A stretch of 60,432 nt of DNA, from positions 136,895 to 197,326 of the forward strand of contig NZ_QCXQ01000003.1 in assembly GCF_003124125.1 (NCBI RefSeq). Reading direction: 5' to 3'. Below the pieces are notes generated by a model. The model worked only from the letters and a program-made list of their open reading frames with translations, was not told the origin of the DNA and did no database searches. Every line of letters begins with the position of its first letter. Positions within the stretch are counted from its first letter, which is position 1. Shown here one piece after another: positions 42,267-51,993 of the stretch. Position numbers and translations under genes: made by a program. Source of the stretch: Levilactobacillus bambusae. GTDB taxonomy: Bacteria; Bacillota; Bacilli; Lactobacillales; Lactobacillaceae.

Positions 42267-42399
42267 GTGGTTCCTTTCCTTCTTCAAACTTCAACATTAT
42301 TAATTTCTTAAATTGATCATAACCCAAAACTCGGGGATGAATTATAAAAAAATTCCGTGTACACTAAAAATAAAATAAATTGTTAGAGAGGCGACACAC

Positions 42400-42873
42400 A
42401 TGCAACCCTTAAACGTACTCTATATTTCCATCGAAGGTAACACCCGCAACTTCGTTAAGAATCTTACCCGGTATGCGGCGGAGCAACACGCTCAAAATCC
42501 TGATTTGCCCGAGTTAAACGCTAAGGAAGTCTCCGAGCAAACCGACTTTGATGATCTTGATAAGGACTACTTCTGCTTTGTCCCAACTTACTTAGACGGC
42601 GGGGACGGCGTTAACTCCGGGGTTAAAGAACTCATGACCAACGTTTGTGGCGAATATATTGCGTATCACCAAAATGCCAGCCATTTAATTGGGGTCGTTG
42701 GCAGCGGCAACCGGAACTTCAACCTGCAGTACTGTTTAACGGCCCGTCGGTATGCCTACATGTTTAAGGCACCGTTCATTGCTGATTACGAACTCCGCGG
42801 AGTCCCAGCAGATGAAGTCCGGATTTACGACGCCCTCGTCAAGCGGGCCGAAGAAGTCGCTAGCGCCGAATAG
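42400..42873 (+). CDS. nrdI: NrdI, flavodoxin-like activator of class Ib ribonucleotide reductase
   Basis: NrdI is the flavodoxin that supplies oxidant for assembling the dimanganese cofactor of NrdF. The 157-residue protein has the flavin-binding SIEGNTRNF (phosphate loop), FVPTYLDGGDG and GVVGSGNRNFN loops typical of NrdI. No nrdE/nrdF/nrdH genes are near, as is common in lactobacilli. GAGAGGCG precedes the ATG. It may be co-transcribed with the nitroreductase gene 38 bp downstream. Confidence 0.93.
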   Translation: MQPLNVLYISIEGNTRNFVKNLTRYAAEQHAQNPDLPELNAKEVSEQTDFDDLDKDYFCFVPTYLDGGDGVNSGVKELMTNVCGEYIAYHQNASHLIGVVGSGNRNFNLQYCLTARRYAYMFKAPFIADYELRGVPADEVRIYDALVKRAEEVASAE

Positions 42874-42910
42874 CCACCCTAAGTTTACCCCAAAAGAAGG
42901 AATTCATCTC

Positions 42911-43681
42911 ATGACACGCATTACGGAATCCAACCCCGAGAACCCGGTCTTAGCCACATTGATGACCCACCGCAGCGTCCGGTCGTTTCGGGCTGAAAAG
43001 CTGACGCCGGATGACGTCGCCCAATTAGTGGCCGCAGCCCAGCACGCACCCACAAGCACCTTTTCACAGCAGTTCAGTCTCATTAGCGTCACCGATCCTG
43101 AAAAGCTTGCCGTTATCAGTCAAATTACGGGCCATCACTGGGCCGAAACGGCCGGCCACTATTTCGTTATTCTGGTAGACCAATTCCGCAACCAAACGAT
43201 GGTGACTGCAGCCGGAGCATCGGATACCGTCCTGCACAGCACGGACAAGTTTTTAGCCGGCGTTCTAGATGCCGCCATTGCGGCCGAAGCTATGGTAACC
43301 GCTGGAGAAAGCATGGGGATTGGCAGTACCATTATGGGTAGTATTTTAAACGATGCTCAAGCGATGATTGATTTACTTAACTTGCCGTCCCTCACCTTTC
43401 CGATTTTAGGGTTGGCCATGGGATACCCAAAGGAGCAGCCTGAGCTCAAACCCCGACTGCCCCAATCTCTCGTTCACTTTACCAATCGTTATGAACCCCT
43501 CTCCGTGCAAGAACCAGACTTTGTGGCTTATAACCAACTTGTTGCCGATTACTACGCCTCCCGTGGGCCTAACGAGTCCACCCAAACCTACGTGGATCAC
43601 ATGCTGCATGAAGTGGCCCGTGATCCAGAAGCCCGGGCTAATTTAGCTCAGGTAATAAAACGGCAGGGGTTTGAATTGTAG
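42911..43681 (+). CDS. NADPH-dependent nitroreductase, NfsA/FRP family
   Basis: The 256-residue flavoprotein matches NfsA-type oxygen-insensitive nitroreductases: THRSVRSF near the start, AAQHAPTSTFSQQFS, ESMGIGSTIMGSI and FPILGLAMGYP binding segments, and a C-terminal extension. Such enzymes reduce nitro compounds, quinones or flavins with NAD(P)H. ATG 42911 is chosen because AGAAGGA lies upstream and the remaining upstream frame overlaps nrdI. Physiological substrate is unknown. Confidence 0.9.
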   Translation: MTRITESNPENPVLATLMTHRSVRSFRAEKLTPDDVAQLVAAAQHAPTSTFSQQFSLISVTDPEKLAVISQITGHHWAETAGHYFVILVDQFRNQTMVTAAGASDTVLHSTDKFLAGVLDAAIAAEAMVTAGESMGIGSTIMGSILNDAQAMIDLLNLPSLTFPILGLAMGYPKEQPELKPRLPQSLVHFTNRYEPLSVQEPDFVAYNQLVADYYASRGPNESTQTYVDHMLHEVARDPEARANLAQVIKRQGFEL

Positions 43682-43750
43682 TCAAAAAGTTCCTCCTTTC
43701 GTTTTTTCTGACGTATACTAAAGGGGAACGAAAATAAGGATGGTGATCTT

Positions 43751-44248
43751 ATGTTTGAAGTAACCCGCGCTGATAAACATGACGTCCAAACGGTTAAGTT
43801 CGTTGGGCGTCGCTATACTGAAAGTGACCGCAATGCAGACGGCAACTTTAAGGACCAGTGGCAGCAATGGCTGACCAACGGTTGGTTCACTGAAATTGAA
43901 AACATCGGTTCCATTGCGGATCCCGCCAAAATGGGCGTCATTCTCATGGAAAAGGATAACTTCAGTTACTGGATCGGGTACGCCTGTACCATGGATTCCG
44001 CAATTCCAGACGGTTGCAGTTCGTTAATTCTCCCCGAAGGTGAAATTATCGATACCCACGTCCACGGTAGCTTTAAAAACGGTGAAATTTTGGGGTCCGC
44101 CCCAATTTCACAGGCTTACCAATACGCCGTTGCCCGTGGCTTAGCTAAGAGCGGGACCAAGCCAACGCGAATCATGGAACGCTTTGACGATCGCCGCTTT
44201 AACCCTAACGATGACGAAACAACCGTAGATTACTGTTTCTATGGTTAA
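43751..44248 (+). CDS. GyrI-like/effector-binding domain protein
   Basis: The 165-residue protein is a single domain that resembles the effector-binding (GyrI-like/AraC effector) fold: KFVGRRY at the start, YWIGYACTMD, then a FKNGEILGSAPISQAYQYA helix. No DNA-binding domain is attached. Members bind small molecules or inhibit gyrase in Escherichia coli; here function is not known. AAGGATGGTGATCTT precedes the ATG. TATACT (43714-43719) is a possible -10 box. A strong terminator follows. Confidence 0.6.
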   Translation: MFEVTRADKHDVQTVKFVGRRYTESDRNADGNFKDQWQQWLTNGWFTEIENIGSIADPAKMGVILMEKDNFSYWIGYACTMDSAIPDGCSSLILPEGEIIDTHVHGSFKNGEILGSAPISQAYQYAVARGLAKSGTKPTRIMERFDDRRFNPNDDETTVDYCFYG

Positions 44249-44256
44249 TTGTATCC

Positions 44257-44310
44257 TAAAAAGACTGGTTTCCTCTGAACGGCTATGTTCAGAGGAAGCC
44301 AGTCTTTTTA
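44257..44310 (+). terminator. Terminator of the GyrI-like gene
   Basis: AAAAAGACTGG and CCAGTCTTTTT close an inner perfect stem TTCCTCTGAAC/GTTCAGAGGAA. Confidence 0.93.
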
Positions 44311-44354
44311 GCCATGTACTATGACTATGGTCAAATTGACGTCATCTTTCAACC

Positions 44355-45527
44355 CTAATCCGGGACCGTCTTTTTAGGCAGTCGTTTCGTCCATATCATA
44401 ACGAGTGCTAACCCGATTAACATGAGAACGGTCACCGAAATAAAGAGGGGCCGGTAGCTCGCATAGTCGATGACGAGGCCGCCGTAAAGGGGGCCTACCG
44501 CACGACCCAGAGATAGAGCCATGTTATTCATACTTTGGTACTTTCCCTTATTGGCGTTCGGTCCCGCCAAGTAGTCAATCCAAGCGGGCATGCCTGGAAA
44601 TCCAATCATTTCACCAAACGTCAAAATCACCATTGCCAATACGAACATGGCATAGGTCTTCGCAAAAATGAGGACCACAAACGAAAGGGCAAAAATAAAG
44701 GCACCGACCCAAATCTGATGGGCTAACTTAAAGTGCAGCCCAATGTGATTGGTGATTGGTTGGCCAATGACAATTAACACCCCGTTTAACGTCCACAACC
44801 AGCTGTATTTTTCAAACGGAATTCCCAGGCTGGTCATATGGACCGAGATGTCGCTTTCCCACAGGGAGTAGCCTAACCATAGTGCAAAGATGAGAAAACA
44901 AATCAGGTAAATCAAATGTAAGTTAGCCGGTGCCGGTTTCGCATCCCCGCTGTCACCCGACCATTTTTTAACGGGTACGTGGAAGTCCGTGGCCATAATT
45001 GCTAGTAACACAACGTAACATAACGCCGCAATCGTGAAGACAATCCACACACCATCATCCAATAAGTAACCAACCAGCAGCGTTCCGATCACAACCCCCA
45101 CGTTTTGCGCAATATAGATCAGGTTAAACACAAACCGGCTGCTCCGCGACGTAATTAACGTGGCGTAAGAGTTCACCACGGTCATTGCGATACCATCACC
45201 TAGTCCGGTCAGCGGCAGCAAAATCCCAAAAATGGGCCACCCGTGCCAAAAAATTAAAATGGCAATGGTAACGAGTGAGATCAAAGATCCCACAATTCCC
45301 GACCAGTACGGCGACCACCGATCAAACATCTTGCCGCCTAACCAACTTCCTAAAATCATCATCAGCGAGGTCAGGAGGAGTACCACCCCTGCTAGCGCTA
45401 ATGATTGATGCAAATAATTGTGCATGTAGACTGTCACCAGCGGCCACATAAAGGCGGCCCCGGTGTTTAAAAGAAACGTTGCTGAAAACACCCCTAGCAA
45501 CGTTACTTCTTGTCGTTTACGTCCCAT
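44355..45527 (-). CDS. MFS transporter, 12 helices
   Basis: The 390-residue protein has the MFS pattern, including GSWLGGKMFDRW in the loop between helices 2 and 3 and a second half starting after a central cytoplasmic loop (about 185-205). The substrate is unknown; the subgroup resembles drug or sugar efflux proteins of lactobacilli. It lies 21 bp downstream of the zinc-less alcohol-dehydrogenase-like gene and is probably in one operon with it. GGGGAAGA precedes the ATG. Confidence 0.85.
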   Translation of the reverse strand: MGRKRQEVTLLGVFSATFLLNTGAAFMWPLVTVYMHNYLHQSLALAGVVLLLTSLMMILGSWLGGKMFDRWSPYWSGIVGSLISLVTIAILIFWHGWPIFGILLPLTGLGDGIAMTVVNSYATLITSRSSRFVFNLIYIAQNVGVVIGTLLVGYLLDDGVWIVFTIAALCYVVLLAIMATDFHVPVKKWSGDSGDAKPAPANLHLIYLICFLIFALWLGYSLWESDISVHMTSLGIPFEKYSWLWTLNGVLIVIGQPITNHIGLHFKLAHQIWVGAFIFALSFVVLIFAKTYAMFVLAMVILTFGEMIGFPGMPAWIDYLAGPNANKGKYQSMNNMALSLGRAVGPLYGGLVIDYASYRPLFISVTVLMLIGLALVMIWTKRLPKKTVPD

Positions 45528-45548
45528 TCAAATCTTCCCCGCCCTTCA

Positions 45549-46580
45549 CTATTCGTTGACCTGACCGTTAAACGGACCTGAAACAACCACTTTACCGACC
45601 ACGTGACCCTCTTCAACAACCTGATGGGCTTCGCGCAAGTTTTTCGCGTTTAGCCCACTGTCAATCGTTCGGGATAGCGTCGTGTGAACAAAATTATTAT
45701 CAACCAGCTGGGCAATTTGTCGGAGGGCCTCACCCTGGGTTTCCATGCGGAAATCAAAGTCGCCCTTTGCAAACATGTACTCCCAGTCTAAACTCAACGA
45801 CTTGCTCTTTAATTGTTCCATATTCAGTTTGGCTTGGGTCCCAACAATGGCCCCAATGTGCCCTCCAGGTGCCACTAACTTAGTCACCGCATCGTAATAG
45901 CTCGGGACATCGTACAAAATAACGGCGGCGTCAACAAAGTGATGCCCGAGCCCCTGAACTTGGGTTTCTAAGTCATCGTGATAGTCAATGGGCTGATCAA
46001 CCCCGTTGGCCCGAAGCCAGTCGAAGTTAGCTGGGCTCGCCGTGGCAATTACGGTAAAACCGGCCCACTTTGCGAGTTGGCTTAACACGGATCCCACACC
46101 GCCAGCCCCGTTAACAATCAGGAGGGTTTTTCCCGGGTTCGCCAGCTGACCAAAGTTGGCACCCATCTTTTCGAAGAGTAATTCATAGGCCGTAATCGAG
46201 GTTAAGGGCATGGCTGCCGCTGCTTCATCCGTTAGGGATCGGGGTGCTTTAGCCACTAGCCGTTCATCCACTGCTTGATAGGCTTCGTTGCTCCCCGGCC
46301 GCTTTGTCGTCCCCGAGTACCAAACCCGGTCGCCCTTGCTAAACTTTGTGGTGTTCGATCCCGTCTTAACCACTATCCCCACGGCATCAAACCCCAGGAT
46401 CAGCGGTTCCTTTTGGCTAGGGGCTCCCGCCCGGAGTTTAGTATCGACCGGGTTGACAGATACCGCCTTTACTTCCACGAGAACGTCGTGTTCCGCTAAG
46501 TCAGGGGTTGGAACCTCAACGTCGACTAATGAGTCAGAATCCGTAATGGGTTCGCCCTTAAAGCTGCCAATTGCTTTCAT
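45549..46580 (-). CDS. Zinc-independent quinone oxidoreductase-type MDR reductase
   Basis: The 343-residue protein belongs to the medium-chain dehydrogenase superfamily, zinc-binding ADH-like quinone reductase branch. MKAIGSFKGEP at the start, SVNPVDTKLRAG, the GFDAVGIV segment and the NAD(P)H fold GAGGVGSVLSQLAK are visible. Catalytic zinc ligands are missing. Such enzymes reduce quinones or enones. ATG 46580 follows AAGGAGCG; upstream in-frame sequence is not protein-like. It pairs with the MFS gene. Confidence 0.9.
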   Translation of the reverse strand: MKAIGSFKGEPITDSDSLVDVEVPTPDLAEHDVLVEVKAVSVNPVDTKLRAGAPSQKEPLILGFDAVGIVVKTGSNTTKFSKGDRVWYSGTTKRPGSNEAYQAVDERLVAKAPRSLTDEAAAAMPLTSITAYELLFEKMGANFGQLANPGKTLLIVNGAGGVGSVLSQLAKWAGFTVIATASPANFDWLRANGVDQPIDYHDDLETQVQGLGHHFVDAAVILYDVPSYYDAVTKLVAPGGHIGAIVGTQAKLNMEQLKSKSLSLDWEYMFAKGDFDFRMETQGEALRQIAQLVDNNFVHTTLSRTIDSGLNAKNLREAHQVVEEGHVVGKVVVSGPFNGQVNE

Positions 46581-46707
46581 AATGTATCGCTCCTTTTCCC
46601 ACCTTAAACGGCACAAATTACCTCCATTATGCACCAAAATCAACGAAGTTTGTACCTTGGGGTTTTTACCTATGATATGATAAATCAAACGAAAGGAGTG
46701 CTTGACC

Positions 46708-47424
46708 ATGTCCCATATTACCTGCCACATGCTGACCACGCTGGACGGTCAGATTAGCGGTGACTTCATCACGAACCCCCGGCTCAGTTACTTTCTCGCC
46801 GTATACAATCAAATCCACGATGAAGCCGCAGCTGACGCTTGGATCTGCGGGCGCCAAACGTTTGAACAAGATTTTACGGGGGGCCGTCAAGTCGACCTGA
46901 CACCGTATTCAAATCAGTCGGTTCCCGCCGGTGATTTCATTGCCACATCGACCGCCAAAGAATATGCGATTGCGATTGACCCCATGGGCAAACTAGGATG
47001 GGATGCCCCGGTCATTGGCAACCCTGCGGTCCCCGGAGAGGGCGAGGCCATCATTGAAGTTGTCTGTGATCAGGTGGCTCCCGCTTACTTAGCTTTTCTG
47101 CGCGACCTGGGAATCTCCTACGTTTTTGCTGGAAAGACTCCCGATCTTGACCTTCCCTACCTTATCCAGCGGTTAGAAGACACCTTCCAACTGACTGATT
47201 TCATGCTGGAGGGCGGTGGAATTGTCAACGCCAGCTTTCTTGAAGCCGGGCTGATTGATGCCTTAAGTTTAGTGACCGTGCCCATGGTCGCTGCTGACAA
47301 AACGGCTCCGAAGCTCTTTAATAACCAAACCCCCAATCCAAGCGTTCCTAAACATTTCCAACTCAAAAAAGCCACCCCGTTAAAGGATAGTGGCTTATGG
47401 TTACAGTACGAAACGATTTACTAA
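46708..47424 (+). CDS. RibD C-terminal / dihydrofolate reductase-like protein
   Basis: The 238-residue protein matches the RibD_C domain family, with MLTTLDGQISGD at the N-terminus, a central AWICGRQTFEQDF segment and a C-terminal MLEGGGIVNASFLEAGLIDALSLVTVP. In riboflavin synthesis the domain reduces a pyrimidinone, but stand-alone copies are of unknown use. ATG 46708 lies eight bases after AAGGAGTG; an in-frame TTG at 46702 is an alternative. It is divergent from the oxidoreductase gene and convergent with 47436. Confidence 0.85.
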   Translation: MSHITCHMLTTLDGQISGDFITNPRLSYFLAVYNQIHDEAAADAWICGRQTFEQDFTGGRQVDLTPYSNQSVPAGDFIATSTAKEYAIAIDPMGKLGWDAPVIGNPAVPGEGEAIIEVVCDQVAPAYLAFLRDLGISYVFAGKTPDLDLPYLIQRLEDTFQLTDFMLEGGGIVNASFLEAGLIDALSLVTVPMVAADKTAPKLFNNQTPNPSVPKHFQLKKATPLKDSGLWLQYETIY

Positions 47425-47435
47425 TCCGCTTCGAT

Positions 47436-48218
47436 TTACTTCGTCTTTGTAAACGTGTTGTAGGTTGTTTTCACGGCGGTTCCCTTGCTGTTCACTAAGT
47501 GGAACTTCTTGTTCGACGTGAACTTAACGTAGAACGTCGTGGCCTTCTTAGCACCCTTAGCCTTCTGGGTCATCTTCCAAAACGAAGTTGTCTTTGGCGA
47601 AACCTTATAGGTAGCGTAGGAGAGGAGCGTCTTCGTCTTCTTACCCTTTTGGTACTGTTTTTCGTTCAAGCCCGTCTTCTGGCTGAAGGACCAAACTTGG
47701 TAGGCTCCCTTAGACGTATTTGACTTCCAGGTTCCCGTTGGGGTCTGAACGTTGACGGCACTGGTCTTTACCGTCGACTTGCTCGTGTTCTTCTTAGTCG
47801 TAGTCTTGGTTGACGTCTTCTTCGAAGTTGATGTCTTCACTGCTGACTTAGCGGCTTGGTTAACGTGGACAATGTTATAGAAGGAGAGCTTCGTCTTGGG
47901 GTTAATGGCGTAGACGTAGAGCCGGGTACTCTTCGATTGTTTGGCAATCTTAACGGTCCACTTCCCGGTCTTCTTTGAAGCCGTCGTCTTAGCAATCACC
48001 TTCTTATTGTTGGCTTTCACTTCGATCTTGGAACCCTTCGTGGCCGTTCCGGACATGGACGTGGACGAGGTTTTAATGCTGCCTGCCGTGCTAAGGCTAG
48101 GTCCAATGTGCTTTGCCTGGGCGGTCATGGGTGTCATCGCAGTAACGGCAGACGTTGCAACGCCCCCAACCGTGGCTAAGACGGCTAAACTAGAAATCAA
48201 CGCAATCTGTTTTTTCAT
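47436..48218 (-). CDS. Secreted basic protein with bacterial Ig-like domain
   Basis: The 260-residue protein has a signal peptide ending near TAQAKH (about 35), a bacterial Ig-like repeat (about 45-115; SMSGTATKGSKIEVK and YVYAINPKTKL), a Lys/Thr/Ser spacer (about 122-145), and a C-terminal domain with SNTSKGAYQVWSFSQKTGLN, which I do not recognise. It is strongly basic and likely to bind the cell surface. AAAGGAGAG precedes ATG 48218. No LPXTG or other anchor is seen. Confidence 0.7.
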   Translation of the reverse strand: MKKQIALISSLAVLATVGGVATSAVTAMTPMTAQAKHIGPSLSTAGSIKTSSTSMSGTATKGSKIEVKANNKKVIAKTTASKKTGKWTVKIAKQSKSTRLYVYAINPKTKLSFYNIVHVNQAAKSAVKTSTSKKTSTKTTTKKNTSKSTVKTSAVNVQTPTGTWKSNTSKGAYQVWSFSQKTGLNEKQYQKGKKTKTLLSYATYKVSPKTTSFWKMTQKAKGAKKATTFYVKFTSNKKFHLVNSKGTAVKTTYNTFTKTK

Positions 48219-48476
48219 GGAATGCTCTCCTTTAGTCCTCAAGGGACTAACTAAATTTATCAATCTGTAGGTCATTATACCAATCTCACCTCAGATAAAA
48301 CTCAAAATCAAAAAGTTTTAATTCTTTTTAAGCGCCAAAATTCCACCCGAATTAGTTTCATCCGTTTTCTCGAAATGACCGTTTTGATTTGTTTTCAAAC
48401 TTCTTTTCATACCTTAAACAATAAGATGTAACTAATTGCCGTCATATCACGTATGCAACCGGATGCATCATTTTTA

Positions 48477-48590
48477 AAAAAACGTTTACAAAACGGGTGC
48501 TAAATTAGTGAAAATGGGTTATAATACCTGTGAAGTGGTCTAGACGATCAGTCAACCCTTTACGTTTATTTTGTTTCACTGCAATAAACG
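48477..48590 (+). promoter_or_regulatory. Regulatory region of zwf: cre-like site, -10 box, leader hairpin
   Basis: AAAAAACGTTTACA (48477-48490), reading TGTAAACGTT on the minus strand, resembles a cre site. TATAAT at 48520-48525 lacks a clear -35 box. The leader forms a hairpin CGTTTATT (48563-48570) / AATAAACG (48583-48590). Confidence 0.5.
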
Positions 48591-48635
48591 AACTGAATCG
48601 ACAAAAAATACCGACTATTCAAGGAGTGAACATCA

Positions 48636-50120
48636 TTGGCAACTGAACGAGATGCAGAATTCTTAATGTTTGGGGCAACGGGTGACTTAGCAAAACGGAA
48701 GCTTTACCCTTCCCTCTACAATCTTTACCAAAAAGGTACGTTAGGCACTCACTTTGTTTTACTGGGAACATCACGGGCTAAATTAAACGACGATGAATTC
48801 AGAGACGTCGTTAAGCAATCCCTTGTCCACGCCGGCGAAAAGGCGGATACCAAGGAAGCTGCTGAATTTCTCTCTCGTTTCTACTACGTTCAACATGATG
48901 TTACCGACAAAGCTCACTACTCCGTCTTACGCGACCGCCTAAACGAACTGGACAAGAAATACAAAGCTAACGGGAACCGGATTTTCTACTTATCAATGGC
49001 ACCCCAATTCTTTGGTCCCGTGGCGGGCTACATCAAGACGGAAGGCTTACAATCCACTAACGGCGGATTTAACCGCTTAGTCATTGAAAAGCCCTTCGGC
49101 CGTGACTTTGAATCAGCCAAGAAATTAAACGATGAATTAAGCAAGTCCTTCGATGAAAACCAGATTTTCCGGATTGACCACTACTTAGGTAAGGAAATGA
49201 TCCAAAACATCATGGCCTTACGGTTCGGCAATACCGTCCTCGAATCCTTGTGGAACAACCGGTACATCGATAACATCCAGGTGACCCTTGCTGAAAAGCT
49301 GGGGGTTGAGGAACGGGCCGGCTACTATGATAACAGCGGAGCCCTGCGCGACATGGTTCAAAACCACATCATGCAGATTGTTTCCCTGTTAGCCATGGAA
49401 CAACCCGTCGCCTTCCTGGATAGCGATATCCGGACTGAAAAGGTGAAGGCCCTCCGTTCGCTACGGGTTTACGACGTTGCGGAAGCCGCCACCAACTTTA
49501 TTCGGGGGCAATATGGCTCGTACGGTGATGAACCCGACTACCGTCACGAAGACGATGTTCCACGTGATTCCAACACCGAAACGTTCGTGGCCGGAAAGCT
49601 GCTGTTTGACAACTACCGTTGGTCAGGCACCCCATTCTACATCCGGACCGGGAAGAAGTTAGCCGGGAAGTTTACCCGGATCGACGTTGTCTTCAAGAAG
49701 CCGTTAGTGGACATCTTCGCTTTCCCACAAAGCGGCGAAAAGCCATTATCCGCTAACGTGTTAACCATTTTCGTTGAACCAAACGCTGGTTTCTCGCTGC
49801 AATTAAACGCTAAGAATAACGAACCCGGTTTCCAAACCGAACCCGTTAACTTAACGTACATGATCGACCAAGCCCACTCCGATCAGACGCCAGAACCTTA
49901 CGAACGTCTGCTTCATGATGTCTTAAAGGGTGATGGAACCAACTTCTCTAGCTGGTCAGAAGTGGCCTACTCCTGGAAGTTTGTTGATCAGATTCGCCGG
50001 GTTTGGGATCTGTCAGAACCCGATTTCCCTAACTACACGCCATACTCCATGGGACCAGCTAGTGCCCATGAACTATTGGAACGTGACCACCGCGAATGGG
50101 TCTACCATTTGAACCACTAA
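48636..50120 (+). CDS. zwf: Glucose-6-phosphate 1-dehydrogenase
   Basis: The enzyme oxidises glucose 6-phosphate to the lactone, producing NADPH/NADH, at the start of the phosphoketolase pathway. The 494-residue protein has GATGDLAKRKLYP (coenzyme site), RIDHYLGKE with the catalytic His, and IEKPFG. Translation begins at a TTG (48636) behind AAGGAGTG; no ATG is available nearby. A cre-like site and a leader hairpin lie upstream, and a terminator follows. Confidence 0.97.
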   Translation: MATERDAEFLMFGATGDLAKRKLYPSLYNLYQKGTLGTHFVLLGTSRAKLNDDEFRDVVKQSLVHAGEKADTKEAAEFLSRFYYVQHDVTDKAHYSVLRDRLNELDKKYKANGNRIFYLSMAPQFFGPVAGYIKTEGLQSTNGGFNRLVIEKPFGRDFESAKKLNDELSKSFDENQIFRIDHYLGKEMIQNIMALRFGNTVLESLWNNRYIDNIQVTLAEKLGVEERAGYYDNSGALRDMVQNHIMQIVSLLAMEQPVAFLDSDIRTEKVKALRSLRVYDVAEAATNFIRGQYGSYGDEPDYRHEDDVPRDSNTETFVAGKLLFDNYRWSGTPFYIRTGKKLAGKFTRIDVVFKKPLVDIFAFPQSGEKPLSANVLTIFVEPNAGFSLQLNAKNNEPGFQTEPVNLTYMIDQAHSDQTPEPYERLLHDVLKGDGTNFSSWSEVAYSWKFVDQIRRVWDLSEPDFPNYTPYSMGPASAHELLERDHREWVYHLNH

Positions 50121-50134
50121 TGAACTAAACATTG

Positions 50135-50178
50135 AAACCGACTCACCTTTCACAACTGGAATTGGTGAGTCGGTTTTT
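50135..50178 (+). terminator. zwf terminator
   Basis: AAACCGACTCACC (50135-50147) pairs with GGTGAGTCGGTTT (50164-50176), followed by Ts. Between here and 50386 nothing further is seen. Confidence 0.92.
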
Positions 50179-50385
50179 ATGATGGTCCTTTTGTGACCTA
50201 CTGTGTGTTGCTTCCATTTTATTCCCAACGCCATTAACGATAATTGAAAGCCAATTTTTTCTTATTTTCACAAACTTTTAACTTTTCAATTGAATTCTAG
50301 CTATTTACCCTTGTGAAACAGCAGATTCACAATCTAACGTGGCTGGAATAAAATTGTAAAATATTAAAAAAATGGCACGAATTAG

Positions 50386-50414
50386 TTCACATTCTTTTTG
50401 TGAGATGATACACT
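50386..50414 (+). promoter_or_regulatory. gnd promoter with overlapping inverted repeat
   Basis: TTCACA (50386-50391) and TACACT (50409-50414) are 17 bp apart. The inverted pair TCACA / TGTGA (50387-50403) overlaps the -35 box and could be an operator. Confidence 0.65.
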
Positions 50415-50465
50415 ATATACGTAATATCGAAATTAAAAATTCTTTTTGATAAAGGAAGGTTAGTA

Positions 50466-51908
50466 ATGGCAGATACAGCAAAAAAAGCAGATATCGGCGT
50501 TGTCGGTATGGCTGTCATGGGCAAGAACTTAGCCCTGAACATTGAAAGTCGTGGATACACGGTAGGAATCACTAACCGGACTCCAGCAAGAACTCAACAA
50601 GTTATCAAGGATCACGGGGACAAGAACTTAATCCCAACCTACTCCTTACAAGAATTCGTTGATTCCTTACAGAAGCCTCGTCGGATTTTGATGATGGTCA
50701 AGGCTGGTCAACCAACTGACGACATCATTAATGAATTGCTCCCAATGCTTGATAAGGGCGATGTCTTAATCGATGGTGGGAATACTAACTTCCACGACAC
50801 CATGGCACGGAACGCACGGCTTGATGAATCAGGCATCAACTTCATCGGGATGGGTGTTTCCGGTGGTGAATTAGGTGCCTTAGAAGGTCCTTCATTAATG
50901 CCAGGTGGTCAAAAGGACGCTTACGACCTCGTTGCCCCAATCTTAGAAAAGATTGCTGCTAAGGCCCCACAAGATGGTAAGCCATGTGTTGCTTACATCG
51001 GCCCTAACGGTGCTGGTCACTACGTCAAGATGGTTCACAACGGGATTGAATACGGTGATGAAGAACTGATCGATGAAAGTTACAACATCATGCGTAACGT
51101 TGGTGGCATCGGTGTTGACGACCAAGCTAAGATCTTTAAGGACTGGAACAAGGGCGAACTTGACAGTTACTTAATCGAAATCACCGCTGACATCTTAACT
51201 CGTAAGGATGACTTAGGCGATGACAAGAGCAAGCCAATCGTTGACATGATCCTCGACCGTGGGAACAACAAGGGTACCGGTAAGTGGTCTTCAGAAGACG
51301 CTTTAGCTATCCAAGTGCCACAATCAGTGATCACTGAATCAGTTTACGCTCGTTACATCTCCATGATGAAGGACGAACGGGTTGCTGCTTCTAAGGTCTT
51401 GGCTGCTCCTGACAACAAGGTTGACTTACCTGATCGCGATACGTTCGTTGAAAAGGTTCGTGAAGCCCTCTACTTCTCGAAGATCATGAGTTATGCTCAA
51501 GGCTTCGAACAACTTCGGGTTGCTTCTGACACTTACAACTGGGACCTTAAGTACGGCGAATTAGCCCAAATCTGGCGTGCCGGCTGTATCATCCGGGCTC
51601 GTTTCTTACAAAACATCACTGATGCTTACGAAAAGAACCCAGACTTGAAGAACTTGTTACTTGATGACTACTTCAAGGAAATCGCTGCTAAGTACCAACA
51701 ATCAACACGTGACGTTATTAACTGGGCCGTTCAAGCTGGGGTACCCGTACCTTCGTTTAGTGCCGCAATTACTTACTACGACTCATACCGTGCTGAAGTC
51801 TTACCAGCCAACTTACTCCAAGCTCAACGTGATTACTTCGGTGCTCACACGTACGAACGTGTTGATCGCCCAGGTGACTTCCACTACACTTGGTACGAAG
51901 AACAATAA
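50466..51908 (+). CDS. gnd: 6-phosphogluconate dehydrogenase, decarboxylating
   Basis: The enzyme converts 6-phosphogluconate to ribulose 5-phosphate and CO2, giving NADPH, and feeds the phosphoketolase. The 480-residue protein shows [16 protein letters not shown] (NADP fold), [19 protein letters not shown], and the catalytic Lys in [18 protein letters not shown], at full length. AAAGGAAGG precedes the ATG. Codon use is strongly biased, as for a highly expressed gene. It is separate from zwf (own promoter). Confidence 0.97.
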   Translation: MADTAKKADIGVVGMAVMGKNLALNIESRGYTVGITNRTPARTQQVIKDHGDKNLIPTYSLQEFVDSLQKPRRILMMVKAGQPTDDIINELLPMLDKGDVLIDGGNTNFHDTMARNARLDESGINFIGMGVSGGELGALEGPSLMPGGQKDAYDLVAPILEKIAAKAPQDGKPCVAYIGPNGAGHYVKMVHNGIEYGDEELIDESYNIMRNVGGIGVDDQAKIFKDWNKGELDSYLIEITADILTRKDDLGDDKSKPIVDMILDRGNNKGTGKWSSEDALAIQVPQSVITESVYARYISMMKDERVAASKVLAAPDNKVDLPDRDTFVEKVREALYFSKIMSYAQGFEQLRVASDTYNWDLKYGELAQIWRAGCIIRARFLQNITDAYEKNPDLKNLLLDDYFKEIAAKYQQSTRDVINWAVQAGVPVPSFSAAITYYDSYRAEVLPANLLQAQRDYFGAHTYERVDRPGDFHYTWYEEQ

Positions 51909-51945
51909 ATCCATTTCTCGCTTAGGCGTTGAAATAAAATCATAC

Positions 51946-51986
51946 AAAAAAGGGTCGCTCGGTTTAACACTGAGCGACCCTTTTTA
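51946..51986. terminator. Bidirectional terminator, gnd and amidohydrolase genes
   Basis: AAAAAGGGTCGCTC pairs with GAGCGACCCTTTTT around a loop of 11 nt. Confidence 0.93.
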
Positions 51987-51993
51987 CCTTCAT

